From Serratia sp. H1w (GTDB lineage: Bacteria > Pseudomonadota > Gammaproteobacteria > Enterobacterales > Enterobacteriaceae): a stretch of DNA of 45,818 nt. The first letter of the stretch is position 1. Each line of letters starts with the position of its first letter. The notes beneath the pieces are model-generated. The model was not told where the DNA came from, ran no database searches, and worked only from the letters and a program-made list of their open reading frames with translations. The stretch lies in contig NZ_AYMQ01000073.1 of assembly GCF_000633355.1 (NCBI RefSeq), positions 1 to 45,818 on the forward strand. Reading direction: 5' to 3'. Positions 26,591-35,097 of this stretch are shown piece after piece. The position numbers and the translations under genes were made by a program.

Positions 26591-27586
26591 TCACTTGTCC
26601 TGCGGCAGGGTTTTATCTTCTTTGTACTGGGCCGTGGCAATCCAGGCGGCGCAAAACAGCGTCAGGCGGGCAAAGAAGTAGAAGAACGCCATCAGCCCGA
26701 TCACCGAGCCAAAGGCGGCACCGGAAGGCGATTTAGCGACCTGCGGCAGCGTCATGGTCATCACAAACTTGATCGCTTCAAAGCCAATAGCGGCGATCAG
26801 CGTGCCGCGCAACAGCGCTTTCTTCTTCGGCTTATGACGCGGCAGCATCCAGAAGATCCACAGGAACAGCAGGTAGTTGGCAAAGATGGAAATCGACAGC
26901 GCGATCAGCGTCATTGCCGGCCGTAGCCATTCAATGTCATCCAGCCCCAGCGCATGCACGATGGCCGCCTGGGCTGACCCCGCAATCGAGGTTAACGACA
27001 GCGTGACGATCAGCGCCACCACCAGGCCGGTTAATGAAATAAAGTCTCGAGTGTAGCGGAAATAGATTTTCTCCTGATCCTGCGGATTGCGCTCCCAAAC
27101 GTCACGGGACTGGGCGCGGATCGCCTCACGCAGGTTACCCATCCAACTGATGCCGGAATACAGCGCCAGCGCCAGACCGGTCAGACCCACGGTGGTGCGC
27201 TGCTGGATGGCGGTATTTACCGTATTTTTCAGGGTACTGGCCAGCGTAGGATCGCTGATGCTATTGACGATCTTATTGATCAGTTCGGCCAACAGGTCCG
27301 GGTTGGACGCCAGCACAAAGCCCACGGCGGCAAACGACACCATCAGGATCGGGATCAGTGAGAGAAACGAGAAGTAGGTAATGGCGGCGCCAAACTGGCT
27401 GCCAAGGCGGTCATTGAAGCGTTCGGTGGCTCGCAGCAGGTGAGCGACGCTGGGCCAGGCTTTAACGCGCTCGATCAGGCGAGCGAACCCTGAAAGGCCT
27501 TCATCCAGTTTGTGGTTGCCGGTTTTGATGGCGATCGTCGGTTTCTCAACGGCCTCAGGCTGCTCTGGAGCGGCTTTGTTGTGCAT
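26591..27586 (-). CDS. yhjD: YhjD, BrkB/YihY-family inner-membrane protein
   Basis: 331 residues against 337 in E. coli YhjD. Six membrane helices and the YihY/BrkB signature: RATERFNDRLGSQFGAAITY, SFLSLIPILM, LYSGISWMGNLREAIRAQSR and SPSGAAFGSVIGLMAFFYFF. In E. coli, mutations in yhjD suppress loss of MsbA in KDO-free cells, so a role in lipid movement across the inner membrane has been proposed. The start is placed at 27586 (MHNKAAPEQPE) because the cytoplasmic head then has the family length; AAGGA is 12 nt upstream, rather far. A TATAAT at 27636-27631 on this strand is a likely -10 and would exclude longer starts. Confidence 0.9.
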   Translation of the reverse strand: MHNKAAPEQPEAVEKPTIAIKTGNHKLDEGLSGFARLIERVKAWPSVAHLLRATERFNDRLGSQFGAAITYFSFLSLIPILMVSFAAVGFVLASNPDLLAELINKIVNSISDPTLASTLKNTVNTAIQQRTTVGLTGLALALYSGISWMGNLREAIRAQSRDVWERNPQDQEKIYFRYTRDFISLTGLVVALIVTLSLTSIAGSAQAAIVHALGLDDIEWLRPAMTLIALSISIFANYLLFLWIFWMLPRHKPKKKALLRGTLIAAIGFEAIKFVMTMTLPQVAKSPSGAAFGSVIGLMAFFYFFARLTLFCAAWIATAQYKEDKTLPQDK

Positions 27587-27906
27587 TACGTCACGGTATC
27601 CTTCAGCTAAAACAATGGGCATGTGCTTGATTATAGCCAAATATGCCTTGGATTTGGCCGTTTTGGGCGAGATTGGGTTAATTCTGATGATGGCCTCTGC
27701 CTTCAGCGGGCAACGAGATCGTGCGATTTTGTCCCGTTCACCACACAGCTGATTTTCAGCCATTTCCCGCAATTTTTATCTATCTCAGCGTCAGGAAGGC
27801 TTTTACTCATCTTATGGCGCGCGCTTTTTCACCCGGCATGCGCCTACTGCAGCCGTAGGGGCTGGAACGGTTATCACCTGAATCAATAGATAAAATGGAA
27901 GGTCTT
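27587..27906. promoter_or_regulatory. Divergent promoter region yhjD / rpfF
   Basis: 320 nt between divergent genes. The minus strand has TATAAT at 27636-27631, a probable -10 for yhjD without a clear -35. No rpfF promoter was recognised; GGAAGG at 27897-27902 is its ribosome-binding site. No coding sequence is supported. Confidence 0.4.
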
Positions 27907-28773
27907 ATGAAATTATTCAATCATCCCACCTGCCGCCCGTTCACAGAGGCGGGCAACCTGTCACAACTTTTCGCTTATTACGAGGAAGATCGCCACATCA
28001 TGTGGATGTTGCTGCGTGCAGAGCCGCGTCCTTGCTTCAATCAGGCGCTGATCGAAGACATTATGACGCTGGCGCAGGCGGCTAAGGAATCGACGTTACA
28101 GTTCGATTTTTGGGTTACCGGATCGCTGGTGCAAAACATGTTCAACGTCGGCGGGGACCTGAGCTTTTTCGCCGAAGCGATCAAAAACCGCAAGCGTGAG
28201 GCGATGATGGCGTACGCCCGGGCCTGTATTGACTGCGTACATGCGGCAGCACGCGGTTTTGATACCGGGGCGATAAGTATCGCCATGGTAGAGGGCAGCG
28301 CGTTAGGTGGTGGATTTGAGGCCGCATTGGCGCACCATTTCGTTTTGGCACAGAACAACGCGCGGATGGGATTCCCGGAAATCGCTTTCAACCTGTTTCC
28401 CGGAATGGGCGGTTACTCGTTGGTGGCCCGTAAGGCAGGCATGCGTTTGGCGGAAGAGCTGATCTGGAGCGGAGAGTCTCACACAGCCGAATGGTTCGAA
28501 AGCTACGGGCTGGTGGATCGGTTGTTTCAACCGGGCGACGCCTATATGGCGACGCGTACCTTCATTGATACCATCAGGCCCAAGCTGAACGGGATGCGTG
28601 CCATGTTGCGTGCGCGTCAGCGGGTGTTGCAGTTAACCCGTTCCGAACTGATGGACATTACCGAGGATTGGGTACACTCGGCCTTTACCATCGAGGAGAA
28701 GGATCGCCTGTACATTGAGCGGCTGGTGATGTTGCAGGATCGGCATACGGTTAACCAGCGCCGTGCCAGCTAA
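27907..28773 (+). CDS. rpfF: RpfF-type DSF/BDSF synthase (crotonase superfamily)
   Basis: 288-residue crotonase-fold enzyme strongly resembling RpfF of Xanthomonas, Burkholderia and Cronobacter. Family knowledge: it dehydrates 3-hydroxyacyl-ACP to the cis-2 form and releases the free fatty acid signal (DSF/BDSF). Visible: oxyanion block FNVGGDLSFF (79-88), SALGGGFEAAL with Glu138, and GFPEIAFNLFPGMGGYSL with Glu158. The two glutamates are 20 residues apart, as the catalytic pair of RpfF (141/161). The start is ATG 27907, with GGAAGG just upstream; ATG 27895 has no Shine-Dalgarno. It converges on rpfR with 3 nt between stops. An ordinary enoyl-CoA hydratase is less likely given the partner gene. 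Confidence 0.9.
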   Translation: MKLFNHPTCRPFTEAGNLSQLFAYYEEDRHIMWMLLRAEPRPCFNQALIEDIMTLAQAAKESTLQFDFWVTGSLVQNMFNVGGDLSFFAEAIKNRKREAMMAYARACIDCVHAAARGFDTGAISIAMVEGSALGGGFEAALAHHFVLAQNNARMGFPEIAFNLFPGMGGYSLVARKAGMRLAEELIWSGESHTAEWFESYGLVDRLFQPGDAYMATRTFIDTIRPKLNGMRAMLRARQRVLQLTRSELMDITEDWVHSAFTIEEKDRLYIERLVMLQDRHTVNQRRAS

Positions 28774-28776
28774 GCG

Positions 28777-30783
28777 TTAATTCCCGCCCGCATCACTGCG
28801 TGATTGCGGGCTATAGGTTTGCAGCCAGTTTTCCAACTGCTCGGGCAGCATTGGCCGGGCGAACAGGAATCCCTGTTTTTCATCGACCCCTACGCAGTCC
28901 AGGAAGCGATCTTCACTGTCCGTCTCAACGCCTTCGGCAATCACCTTGAACTGTAGCGCTGCGGCGACCGCGACGATGGCGCGTATCAGTGATTGTGAGA
29001 CCGGAGCCAGATTGACGCCGCGCACAAAGCTTTGATCCAGCTTGATGGCGTCCAGCGGAATACGTGCCAGCTGCGCCAGAGAGGAGTAGCCGGTGCCAAA
29101 ATCATCCAGATGTACCTGTGCACCCAAGGCCCGTAGCCGGGCGATCACCTCACACGCTCGGTTTTCATCTTCTATCAGGCAGCTCTCGGTCAGCTCAAAG
29201 TCCAGCGTGCAGGGATAAAGCTGATTTTCCCGCAGCACCTCAGCCAGATCGTTAACCACGCTGTCATCAATCAACTGCCTGGCGGAAAGGTTAATTGCGA
29301 CGCGTAGGTTCAGCCCCTGCTGCTGCCAAATGGCTGCCTGTTTAGCGGCGGTTTGCAGCACCCAGCGGCCAAGTGGGGCAATCAGCCCGGATTCTTCGGC
29401 ATAGGAGATAAACTGTAGCGGCGGGATCAGCCCGCGCTCCGGCGAATCCCAGCGCACCAAAGCCTCTACGCTGTGGACGGCTCCGTTAAGCGTCGCGATC
29501 TTGGGTTGGTAATACACCACCAGTTGCTCCTGCTCCAGCCCTTTACGCAGATTGGTATCCAGCCACATATATTCGGCAACGCGGCGGTTCATTTCCGGCG
29601 AGAAGACGATAAAGGTGCGTTTGCCATGCTCCTTGGCGACGTACATGGCGGTATCGGCGCTGCGGATCAGGCTGTCCAGATCGTGGCCATGTTGCGGACA
29701 CAGCGCAATGCCGATCGAACAGCCGGTGTAGACCTCGATCAGGCCGATGCGGAAGGGCGTTTGCAGGCGTTCGATAATGCGCTGTGCCAGCTCTTGCAGC
29801 ATGATTCGATCGGCCTGGGTGACCAGCACCAGAAATTCATCGCCCCCCAGACGGGCAAGCTTTTCCCCGTGATCCAGACAGCTGAGAATGGTGCGCGACA
29901 CCTCGACCAACAGGCGATCGCCAAACATATGGCCATAGGCGTCGTTCACCTTTTTGAAGTTATCCAGATCGAGGTAGACCAGCCCGACGTGGCTGTCACC
30001 ACGGTCGCTAATGGCCCGGTTGATATCGTCCTGGATGGCGTTGCGATTGGGCAGACCGGTGATGGTATCGGTATTGGCCAATAGCCGCAGGCGTTCCTGG
30101 GCGCGGCGCTCTTCGGTGATATCCGTACCGGAACAGATCAGGAATACCTCTTTTTTACCGCTGCCGCTGTGGACGAACTTGTTGCGGAACAAGAACAGCC
30201 GCTCGCCTTTGACCGTTTTGATCCAGCGCTCCACTTCATACGAGGCGCCGTTACGAAAGAATTGGGCAATATTGCGCCGTGATGCCGCCGCCTCTTCGGG
30301 GCTCATAAACAGCTTGAAGACGTTTTTGCCAATCACGTCCTGTTCCTGCAAGCCGGTGTACTCTTCGCTCAAGCGGTTAAAACGCTGAACGCGGCCGTGC
30401 TGATCAACGATGACGATGACGGAATTGGCCTCCGACACCACCTGTTCGGCAAACGACAGGCCATGTACCAAATCACGCGCTACGGCCTCGGTGTCGGTAT
30501 AGGCCGAGGCGGTGCCGGCCCACTCAAACTTATTGACCCGGCGACCGACCAAATGCAGATGGATGGGCTGACCGCTGAGTTGGAGGGTCAGATCCAGGCT
30601 GGCGGTGACCCCGCTCAAGCGGCGGATTTTTGCTGCCTGCATTTCGTCCAGCGCCACGGCAAGGTGAGTTTTGCCTTTGATGGCCGTCAACTCCAGGGCG
30701 TTGCTGTCAAACGCCAGATGCCAGTAAGGGCTGCTGGTGCCAAAGTGGGTGGTCAGGAGCATCGGGCCTTGGTCTGCGAACAT
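28777..30783 (-). CDS. rpfR: RpfR-type BDSF receptor, c-di-GMP enzyme (FI-PAS-GGDEF-EAL)
   Basis: 668 residues. Order: N-terminal RpfF-interaction-like region (about 1-95), PAS sensor (110-225), GGDEF domain with intact GGDEF (313-317), and EAL domain with E440-A-L, DDFGTG (560-565), IKLDQSFV and AEGVET. Both catalytic domains look intact. In Burkholderia and Cronobacter the PAS domain binds BDSF and stimulates c-di-GMP breakdown, and the N-terminus binds RpfF and restrains signal production. E. coli PdeR (YciR) is the relative that lacks an rpfF neighbour. The start at 30783 puts GAGGA at proper spacing; the ATG at 30789 would abut it. Confidence 0.92.
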   Translation of the reverse strand: MFADQGPMLLTTHFGTSSPYWHLAFDSNALELTAIKGKTHLAVALDEMQAAKIRRLSGVTASLDLTLQLSGQPIHLHLVGRRVNKFEWAGTASAYTDTEAVARDLVHGLSFAEQVVSEANSVIVIVDQHGRVQRFNRLSEEYTGLQEQDVIGKNVFKLFMSPEEAAASRRNIAQFFRNGASYEVERWIKTVKGERLFLFRNKFVHSGSGKKEVFLICSGTDITEERRAQERLRLLANTDTITGLPNRNAIQDDINRAISDRGDSHVGLVYLDLDNFKKVNDAYGHMFGDRLLVEVSRTILSCLDHGEKLARLGGDEFLVLVTQADRIMLQELAQRIIERLQTPFRIGLIEVYTGCSIGIALCPQHGHDLDSLIRSADTAMYVAKEHGKRTFIVFSPEMNRRVAEYMWLDTNLRKGLEQEQLVVYYQPKIATLNGAVHSVEALVRWDSPERGLIPPLQFISYAEESGLIAPLGRWVLQTAAKQAAIWQQQGLNLRVAINLSARQLIDDSVVNDLAEVLRENQLYPCTLDFELTESCLIEDENRACEVIARLRALGAQVHLDDFGTGYSSLAQLARIPLDAIKLDQSFVRGVNLAPVSQSLIRAIVAVAAALQFKVIAEGVETDSEDRFLDCVGVDEKQGFLFARPMLPEQLENWLQTYSPQSRSDAGGN

Positions 30784-31077
30784 GATCATTCCTCAAAAAG
30801 GGACTGCCGGACCCTACGCTGCAGCTTGAAAGACGATGGGGATCGCGTGCACGGCGTCTGTATAGAGTGTAAAAGAGAACCGCGTACTGCGCGAAAATCA
30901 GTTTTTAGCCTCGTTGAGTCACGGTTGCGACTAGGGATGCTAAATTATTTCACAGCCGGAGCTGGACAAAAGTCACACTGATAATTACGCTTGGGCAATG
31001 TAACCTGCCAATTAACAGACACCTTCTCCATAATTTATTCATAATTGGTGGATATTGCCATTTTTGATTTTAAAAAA
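30784..31077. other. Intergenic region rpfR / spy
   Basis: Upstream region shared by divergent rpfR and spy. No gene was seen. The spy-proximal half is AT-rich. No rpfR promoter could be assigned. Confidence 0.4.
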
Positions 31078-31105
31078 TTTACACTCCCTCTCATTACTAT
31101 ATATT
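31078..31105 (+). promoter_or_regulatory. Candidate sigma-70 promoter of spy
   Basis: TTTACA (31078-31083), 16-nt spacer, TATATT (31100-31105), giving a leader of about 80 nt. In E. coli spy is induced by CpxR and BaeR; no convincing CpxR or BaeR box was found here. Confidence 0.4.
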
Positions 31106-31194
31106 CAGGCGCATACTATTATTTCCGACGACGAGATAGTGAGCCTGTTAACGTACAGCGCTCCTGATGAAGAATAACTTTTAAGGAAATGATC

Positions 31195-31698
31195 ATGCGT
31201 AAACTGACTGCTTTATTTGTCGCTTCAACTTTAGCCCTGGGTTCTGCATCAGCTGCCTTTGCTGCCGACGCAACCACCACCCCGGCAACCGCAGCTGCCA
31301 CTACCGCAGCACCGGCGAAAATGATGCACCATAAAGGCCCAGGCAGAGAAGGCCCGTTTGCTGGCCTGAACCTGACCAAAGAACAGCGCCAGCAGATGCG
31401 CGATATCATGAAAGAGTCGCATCAAAAACGCGGCCCGGGTGCTAAAGATGAGCGCCAGGCATTGCACAGTATGGTCGCCTCAGACAGCTTCGACGAGGCC
31501 AAGGCCAAAGCACAGATCGATGTGATCAGCAAAGCGCAGTCTGAACACATGCTGGAACGCGCCAAAGCGGAAAACAAAATGTATAACCTGCTAACTCCAG
31601 AGCAGAAAAAACAATACAATGAGAATTATCAGAAACGTGAGCAGAAAATGATGGAGCATATGGAAAAAATGCGTAATCAACAGCCTGCTGCTGAATAA
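31195..31698 (+). CDS. spy: ATP-independent periplasmic chaperone Spy
   Basis: 167 residues (E. coli Spy 161). The signal peptide is almost identical to E. coli (MRKLTALFVASTLALGSASA, cleavage after AFA). The mature protein is an alpha-helical cradle with the two LTxxQ motifs of the family (LTKEQRQQMRDI and LTPEQKKQYNE). Family knowledge: it holds unfolding envelope proteins and is induced by Cpx/Bae stress. The Ala/Thr-rich stretch after the signal peptide is longer than in E. coli. Start 31195 has AAGGAA 7 nt upstream; the ATG at 31189 overlaps that site. Confidence 0.94.
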   Translation: MRKLTALFVASTLALGSASAAFAADATTTPATAAATTAAPAKMMHHKGPGREGPFAGLNLTKEQRQQMRDIMKESHQKRGPGAKDERQALHSMVASDSFDEAKAKAQIDVISKAQSEHMLERAKAENKMYNLLTPEQKKQYNENYQKREQKMMEHMEKMRNQQPAAE

Positions 31699-31718
31699 TT
31701 AACATCGTTAGCATAATA

Positions 31719-31749
31719 AAAAATGCCGGGCTTATTGCCCGGCATTTTT
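31719..31749. terminator. Bidirectional terminator between spy and the UPF0261 gene
   Basis: 13-bp perfect stem AAAAATGCCGGGC/GCCCGGCATTTTT with a TTATT loop. A-run on one side and T-run on the other, between two convergent genes. Confidence 0.9.
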
Positions 31750-31764
31750 ATATTCTGATCACGC

Positions 31765-32988
31765 TTATTTAGCCGTTGCGGCAATAGCATTAAACTGTTC
31801 GATAATAACCGCGGCGAATCGGGGATCGTTGATATGGTACGGTACTTTGAGCAGCCGACGTTTTTCGGTCTGTACCAGCGTGCGTTCCAACGAGTGGACA
31901 AAGGCGCTCAACGCTTGCGGATCCCAGAAGGGCTGCCCTGGCGCATCCAGGGCCGAAAAGCCACCCAGCGGTATCACAAAGCAGATCTCCCCGGCACAGG
32001 CGTTCAGTTTGCCGCCAATCCAACGCCCCAACTGGGTATTCTCTTGCACCGTGGTGCGCATTAGCGTGACCAGACTATTGTGGCTATAAAACTGGCGATG
32101 GGTATAGCGGGCTGGAATGGTTTTAGGGTGACCGAAGTTGATCATATCCAAGCCTCCGCACGACATTACGCTAGGGATCTCGGTACGGGCAATCGCCCCA
32201 AAGCGATCTTCGTTGCAGGCCAACACGCCATCAAACAGATAGTCACACACCTCGGTGGTGGTCAGATCCAATACGGCGTTGAGCAAACGGCTGTCGATCA
32301 ACTTTTCCATGGCCTGCCCACCGCTGCCGGTAGCGTGAAAGACCAGGCAGTCCCAGTCAGGCTCAATGGCATTGGTTACGGCCTTGATGCAAGGCGTGGT
32401 CACGCCGAACATGGTCAGCCCGGTGGCGGGTTTACTGTCGGCGTCATCATCGATATGAAAGCGGATAGCCCCGGCGATCTGGTTGGCTGCGTTGCTCAAC
32501 ACTTTGCGTGAAATACGGTTTAGCCCTGCGATATCGGTGACGGAATAGAGCATGGCTATGTCGCTGGAGCCAACATAGCCTGCCACATCACCTGCGGCCA
32601 TACTTGATACCATCAGTTTCGGCAGGCCGATGGGCAATTGTTGCATGGCGGGAGTGATGATCGCGGTGCCACCAGACCCGCCCAAGCCGAGCAGTGCGGC
32701 AACATCATGGCGTGAGAGCATGAAGCGCTCAAACGCGATGGCCATGGCGGCAATCGCCTGCCCACGATTGGCACAGAAAACGGCCTGTTCGCCTTCCGGG
32801 TGGTAACCCGCGATCTCTTGCGCAGCAACGTCGGCGTGATACTGAGCAGGCTTACCGGAAGTGGAGAGATCGAGGGTGATGACGGGTAAATCGAGACTGG
32901 CGATCAGATGACGGACATATTCCAGTTCTTGTCCTTTAGTATCTGCTGTGGTAGCAATATAGACAAAACTCGGGGTGCTGCTCATCAT
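31765..32988 (-). CDS. UPF0261 / Tm-1-like ATP-binding protein
   Basis: 407 residues, full length for the UPF0261 family related to the N-terminal domain of the tomato Tm-1 resistance protein. Recognised blocks: [20 protein letters not shown] at the start, [54 protein letters not shown] and [12 protein letters not shown]. The fold binds ATP, but the reaction is unknown. In many bacteria and fungi it is paired with a TIM-barrel PEP-hydrolase-like protein; no partner is present here. The ATG at 32988 has AGGA 5 nt upstream. It is divergent from a TetR gene and has a palindromic operator 16 nt before the start, so it is probably that regulator's target. Confidence 0.85.
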   Translation of the reverse strand: MMSSTPSFVYIATTADTKGQELEYVRHLIASLDLPVITLDLSTSGKPAQYHADVAAQEIAGYHPEGEQAVFCANRGQAIAAMAIAFERFMLSRHDVAALLGLGGSGGTAIITPAMQQLPIGLPKLMVSSMAAGDVAGYVGSSDIAMLYSVTDIAGLNRISRKVLSNAANQIAGAIRFHIDDDADSKPATGLTMFGVTTPCIKAVTNAIEPDWDCLVFHATGSGGQAMEKLIDSRLLNAVLDLTTTEVCDYLFDGVLACNEDRFGAIARTEIPSVMSCGGLDMINFGHPKTIPARYTHRQFYSHNSLVTLMRTTVQENTQLGRWIGGKLNACAGEICFVIPLGGFSALDAPGQPFWDPQALSAFVHSLERTLVQTEKRRLLKVPYHINDPRFAAVIIEQFNAIAATAK

Positions 32989-33003
32989 CTGTTCCTGGAA
33001 AAG

Positions 33004-33023
33004 GTTCAGACAACTGTCTGAAC
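33004..33023. promoter_or_regulatory. 20-bp palindromic operator, probably for the divergent TetR
   Basis: GTTCAGACA-AC-TGTCTGAAC, perfect 9-bp arms. It lies between a likely -10 (TATAAT, 33047-33042 on the minus strand) and the UPF0261 start, about +12 to +31, where a bound repressor would block transcription. Size and symmetry fit TetR-family operators. Confidence 0.8.
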
Positions 33024-33284
33024 AAATTGATTCTAAAGCTAATTATAGTTGTAGATTGGGAACCCTGGTGTCGGACAATCAACTGCTAGCGTTTATTTCT
33101 TGGCCATAATGAGACTGCCGTATCATTTTTGCAAGCATTAATTTGCTTAAAGTGAGACTTGTGTCCCGTTTTTGGCTATCTTAGCGGTAATTTTTTACGC
33201 TGCCGATGGGCCAGGATCTGTCGGTGAGGCTGGCTATCGTATTGATTCCAGGGCAGGAAAGTACGAAAGAAGTTCGAGGAAAAC

Positions 33285-33920
33285 GTGCCAATATCCGCAT
33301 TTCCCGCTCCGCGGGATGAATCTTTGACACATACCCGGGCCAAGACCCGCAGCTTGCTGTTGGTCTGTGCGATGGAACTCTACGATAGCGGTATTTTCCC
33401 TTCGATTACCGAGCTGGCGGCGCATGCGCAGGTTTCCCGTGCTACCGCTTATCGCTATTTCCCCACCCAAAGTGCCCTGATTTCCGCCGTTGTGGCGCAA
33501 AGCCTGGGGCCGATCCTTGAATGGCAGCCGCAGGATAACGATGCGCTCAAGCGTATTCATCAGCTGTTGGCGTTTGCCTATCCGCAGATGGAACGGCATG
33601 AAGGTGCGCTGCGTGCGGCGCTTCAGCTCTCACTCCAGCAATGGGCCAATGCGACGCCGGGCGAAAAGTTTGTGCGTGGCAATCGCAAGCGGCTGTTGAC
33701 GTTGGCGGTGGAGCCCTTGCAAGGCAAGTTGCCTGCACCAGCTCTGCAACGCGTGATCCACGCTTTCTCGTTGATCTATGGCTCCGAAGTCTTTCTGGTG
33801 CTGAAGGACATTTGGGGTTTAGAGCTTGATGACATTCAGGATGTGACCCAGTGGATGGCCAAAGCCATCATTCGTCAGGCCGAAGAAGATGCCAGGGCCG
33901 GGGGAATTGATACCCAATAA
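33285..33920 (+). CDS. TetR/AcrR-family regulator
   Basis: 211 residues. N-terminal HTH (about 18-65) with the TetR pattern SITELAAHAQVSRATAYRYF followed by PTQSALI; the C-terminal helical ligand-binding half is not assigned to a known inducer. GTG start with GAGGA 6 nt upstream. It is divergent from the UPF0261 gene, with a perfect palindrome beside that gene's start, so the simplest reading is a local repressor of the UPF0261 gene. No matching palindrome was seen immediately before its own start, so autoregulation would act from a distance. Confidence 0.85.
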   Translation: MPISAFPAPRDESLTHTRAKTRSLLLVCAMELYDSGIFPSITELAAHAQVSRATAYRYFPTQSALISAVVAQSLGPILEWQPQDNDALKRIHQLLAFAYPQMERHEGALRAALQLSLQQWANATPGEKFVRGNRKRLLTLAVEPLQGKLPAPALQRVIHAFSLIYGSEVFLVLKDIWGLELDDIQDVTQWMAKAIIRQAEEDARAGGIDTQ

Positions 33921-33924
33921 AAAA

Positions 33925-33946
33925 CCGGAACCCTTACGGGCTCCGG
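33925..33946 (-). terminator. Hairpin with T-run on the minus strand, after tetR
   Basis: CCGGAACCC and GGGCTCCGG pair across TTAC (one internal mismatch). The A-run is on the left, so it is a terminator only for leftward transcripts, that is, antisense to tetR. It could stop read-through from the leftward kinase operon. Confidence 0.5.
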
Positions 33947-34245
33947 CTCAAGGAGGGGTGAAGCCATTAACTCTGCGGTTAAACTTGCTCAGCTTGCAAC
34001 TACCGATGGTCAGGTGTTGGGGCCGGCTTAAAATTTCCCTGGTGTCGATCTGGTTATTACTGGGTTTACGTTTTACTATCATTTTTATAATTTATCACTT
34101 CTGATACCATGTTTGACTATAAAAGATGGTATGTCAAGCCAGCTATTAGGCTAAGATTGTATAGTATGCGAGATTTCGATAACGTTTTTTGCACGGGTAG
34201 GTGTCAAAGCGACTGAAAAATCAGCGAAAAATATCGAAGGATAAA
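33947..34245. other. AT-rich region before the BetR-receiver gene
   Basis: About 300 nt, very AT-rich between 34070 and 34170. It probably holds the promoter of the response regulator gene. A frame opening at GTG 34201 in phase with that gene is not favoured. No RNA or operator was recognised. Confidence 0.4.
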
Positions 34246-35097
34246 ATGTATAACAATCATCAAAAATTCGATTCGCAGTCGATTGCAGGCAAGGTCAGGG
34301 AGCTCTTTTTGCTACATGGGATCGGCAAGCGACAGCATGCCAAGGAGCTCAGCCGCATTCTGGATCTGAGTTTTTCCCATGCTCACCGTAAGCTGAAAGG
34401 CCAGAGCCCATGGACGCTGGAACAAATCAACAGCGTGGCACTGGCCTTGGGCGAAACGCCTGCGGCCATCGTCGATATTCTCCCCGACAGTGAGCCGGTG
34501 GGTTCCACAGTGGCACAGGATGCCATCTTTTTACTGGCGGGTGTGGCGTTACCTTGTGTGGCACACATTGGTTGCGAACTGGTGGGCGGTAAGCTGACCG
34601 AGTTTGTTGGTTTGCAACTGGATGGGCAATGGACCGTTTATCGTGCTGCCGACGCTCCGTTGGGCAAGCGTTTTGCTGTCGAATTAATTGAGATCCGTCC
34701 CGGCCATATCGAAGACGACCGCCTGAGCATTGCGGTACTGGACGATGCCCACCAGGCAGCCGATGAGCTGACCAAGTATCTCAATAGCCAAGGGTTTAAT
34801 GCCGTAGCCTTCTATGACATTGGCAGTTTCTGCCATGCACTGAGTAAAAGCCCGTTCGATGGCTATGTGTTGGATTGGTTGATAGGTCAGGAGACCGCGC
34901 AGAGTTGCATTGAAACCATTCGCAATTCCGATCACGCGGATGCGCCGATCCTGGTGCTGACTGGCCAGTTGGGCACAGATCAGCGAGAGTCAGAGATTGC
35001 CAGAGCGATGCGAGATCATGACGTGCTTGGCCCGTATGAAAAGCCAGTGCGGCTCCATGTGATCGAAGCCGCACTGCAACGGTGCTTTAATCTGTAG
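34246..35097 (+). CDS. Response regulator, BetR-type HTH plus receiver domain
   Basis: 283 residues. N-terminal BetR-like helix-turn-helix (about 10-80: GKRQHAKELSRILDLSFSHA, HRKLKGQSPWTLEQ), a middle region, then a C-terminal receiver domain (about 160-283) with acidic pair DD at 166-167, phospho-acceptor Asp210 (YVLDWLIG) and conserved Lys266 (EKP). This order, DNA-binding first and receiver last, is the reverse of most regulators. The start at 34246 is set by AAGG 5 nt upstream; GTG 34201 would add 15 lysine-rich residues. It converges on a hybrid kinase with an 11-bp overlap and is its likely partner. Confidence 0.82.
   Translation: MYNNHQKFDSQSIAGKVRELFLLHGIGKRQHAKELSRILDLSFSHAHRKLKGQSPWTLEQINSVALALGETPAAIVDILPDSEPVGSTVAQDAIFLLAGVALPCVAHIGCELVGGKLTEFVGLQLDGQWTVYRAADAPLGKRFAVELIEIRPGHIEDDRLSIAVLDDAHQAADELTKYLNSQGFNAVAFYDIGSFCHALSKSPFDGYVLDWLIGQETAQSCIETIRNSDHADAPILVLTGQLGTDQRESEIARAMRDHDVLGPYEKPVRLHVIEAALQRCFNL

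Noticed and set aside
31066-31082. CpxR box upstream of spy on the minus strand
   Set aside because: GTAAA-N5-TAAAA matches the second half-site at only three of five positions, in AT-rich DNA where this is expected by chance.
33925-33946. Terminator for the tetR gene
   Set aside because: The T-run is on the wrong side for rightward transcription; kept only as a leftward hairpin.
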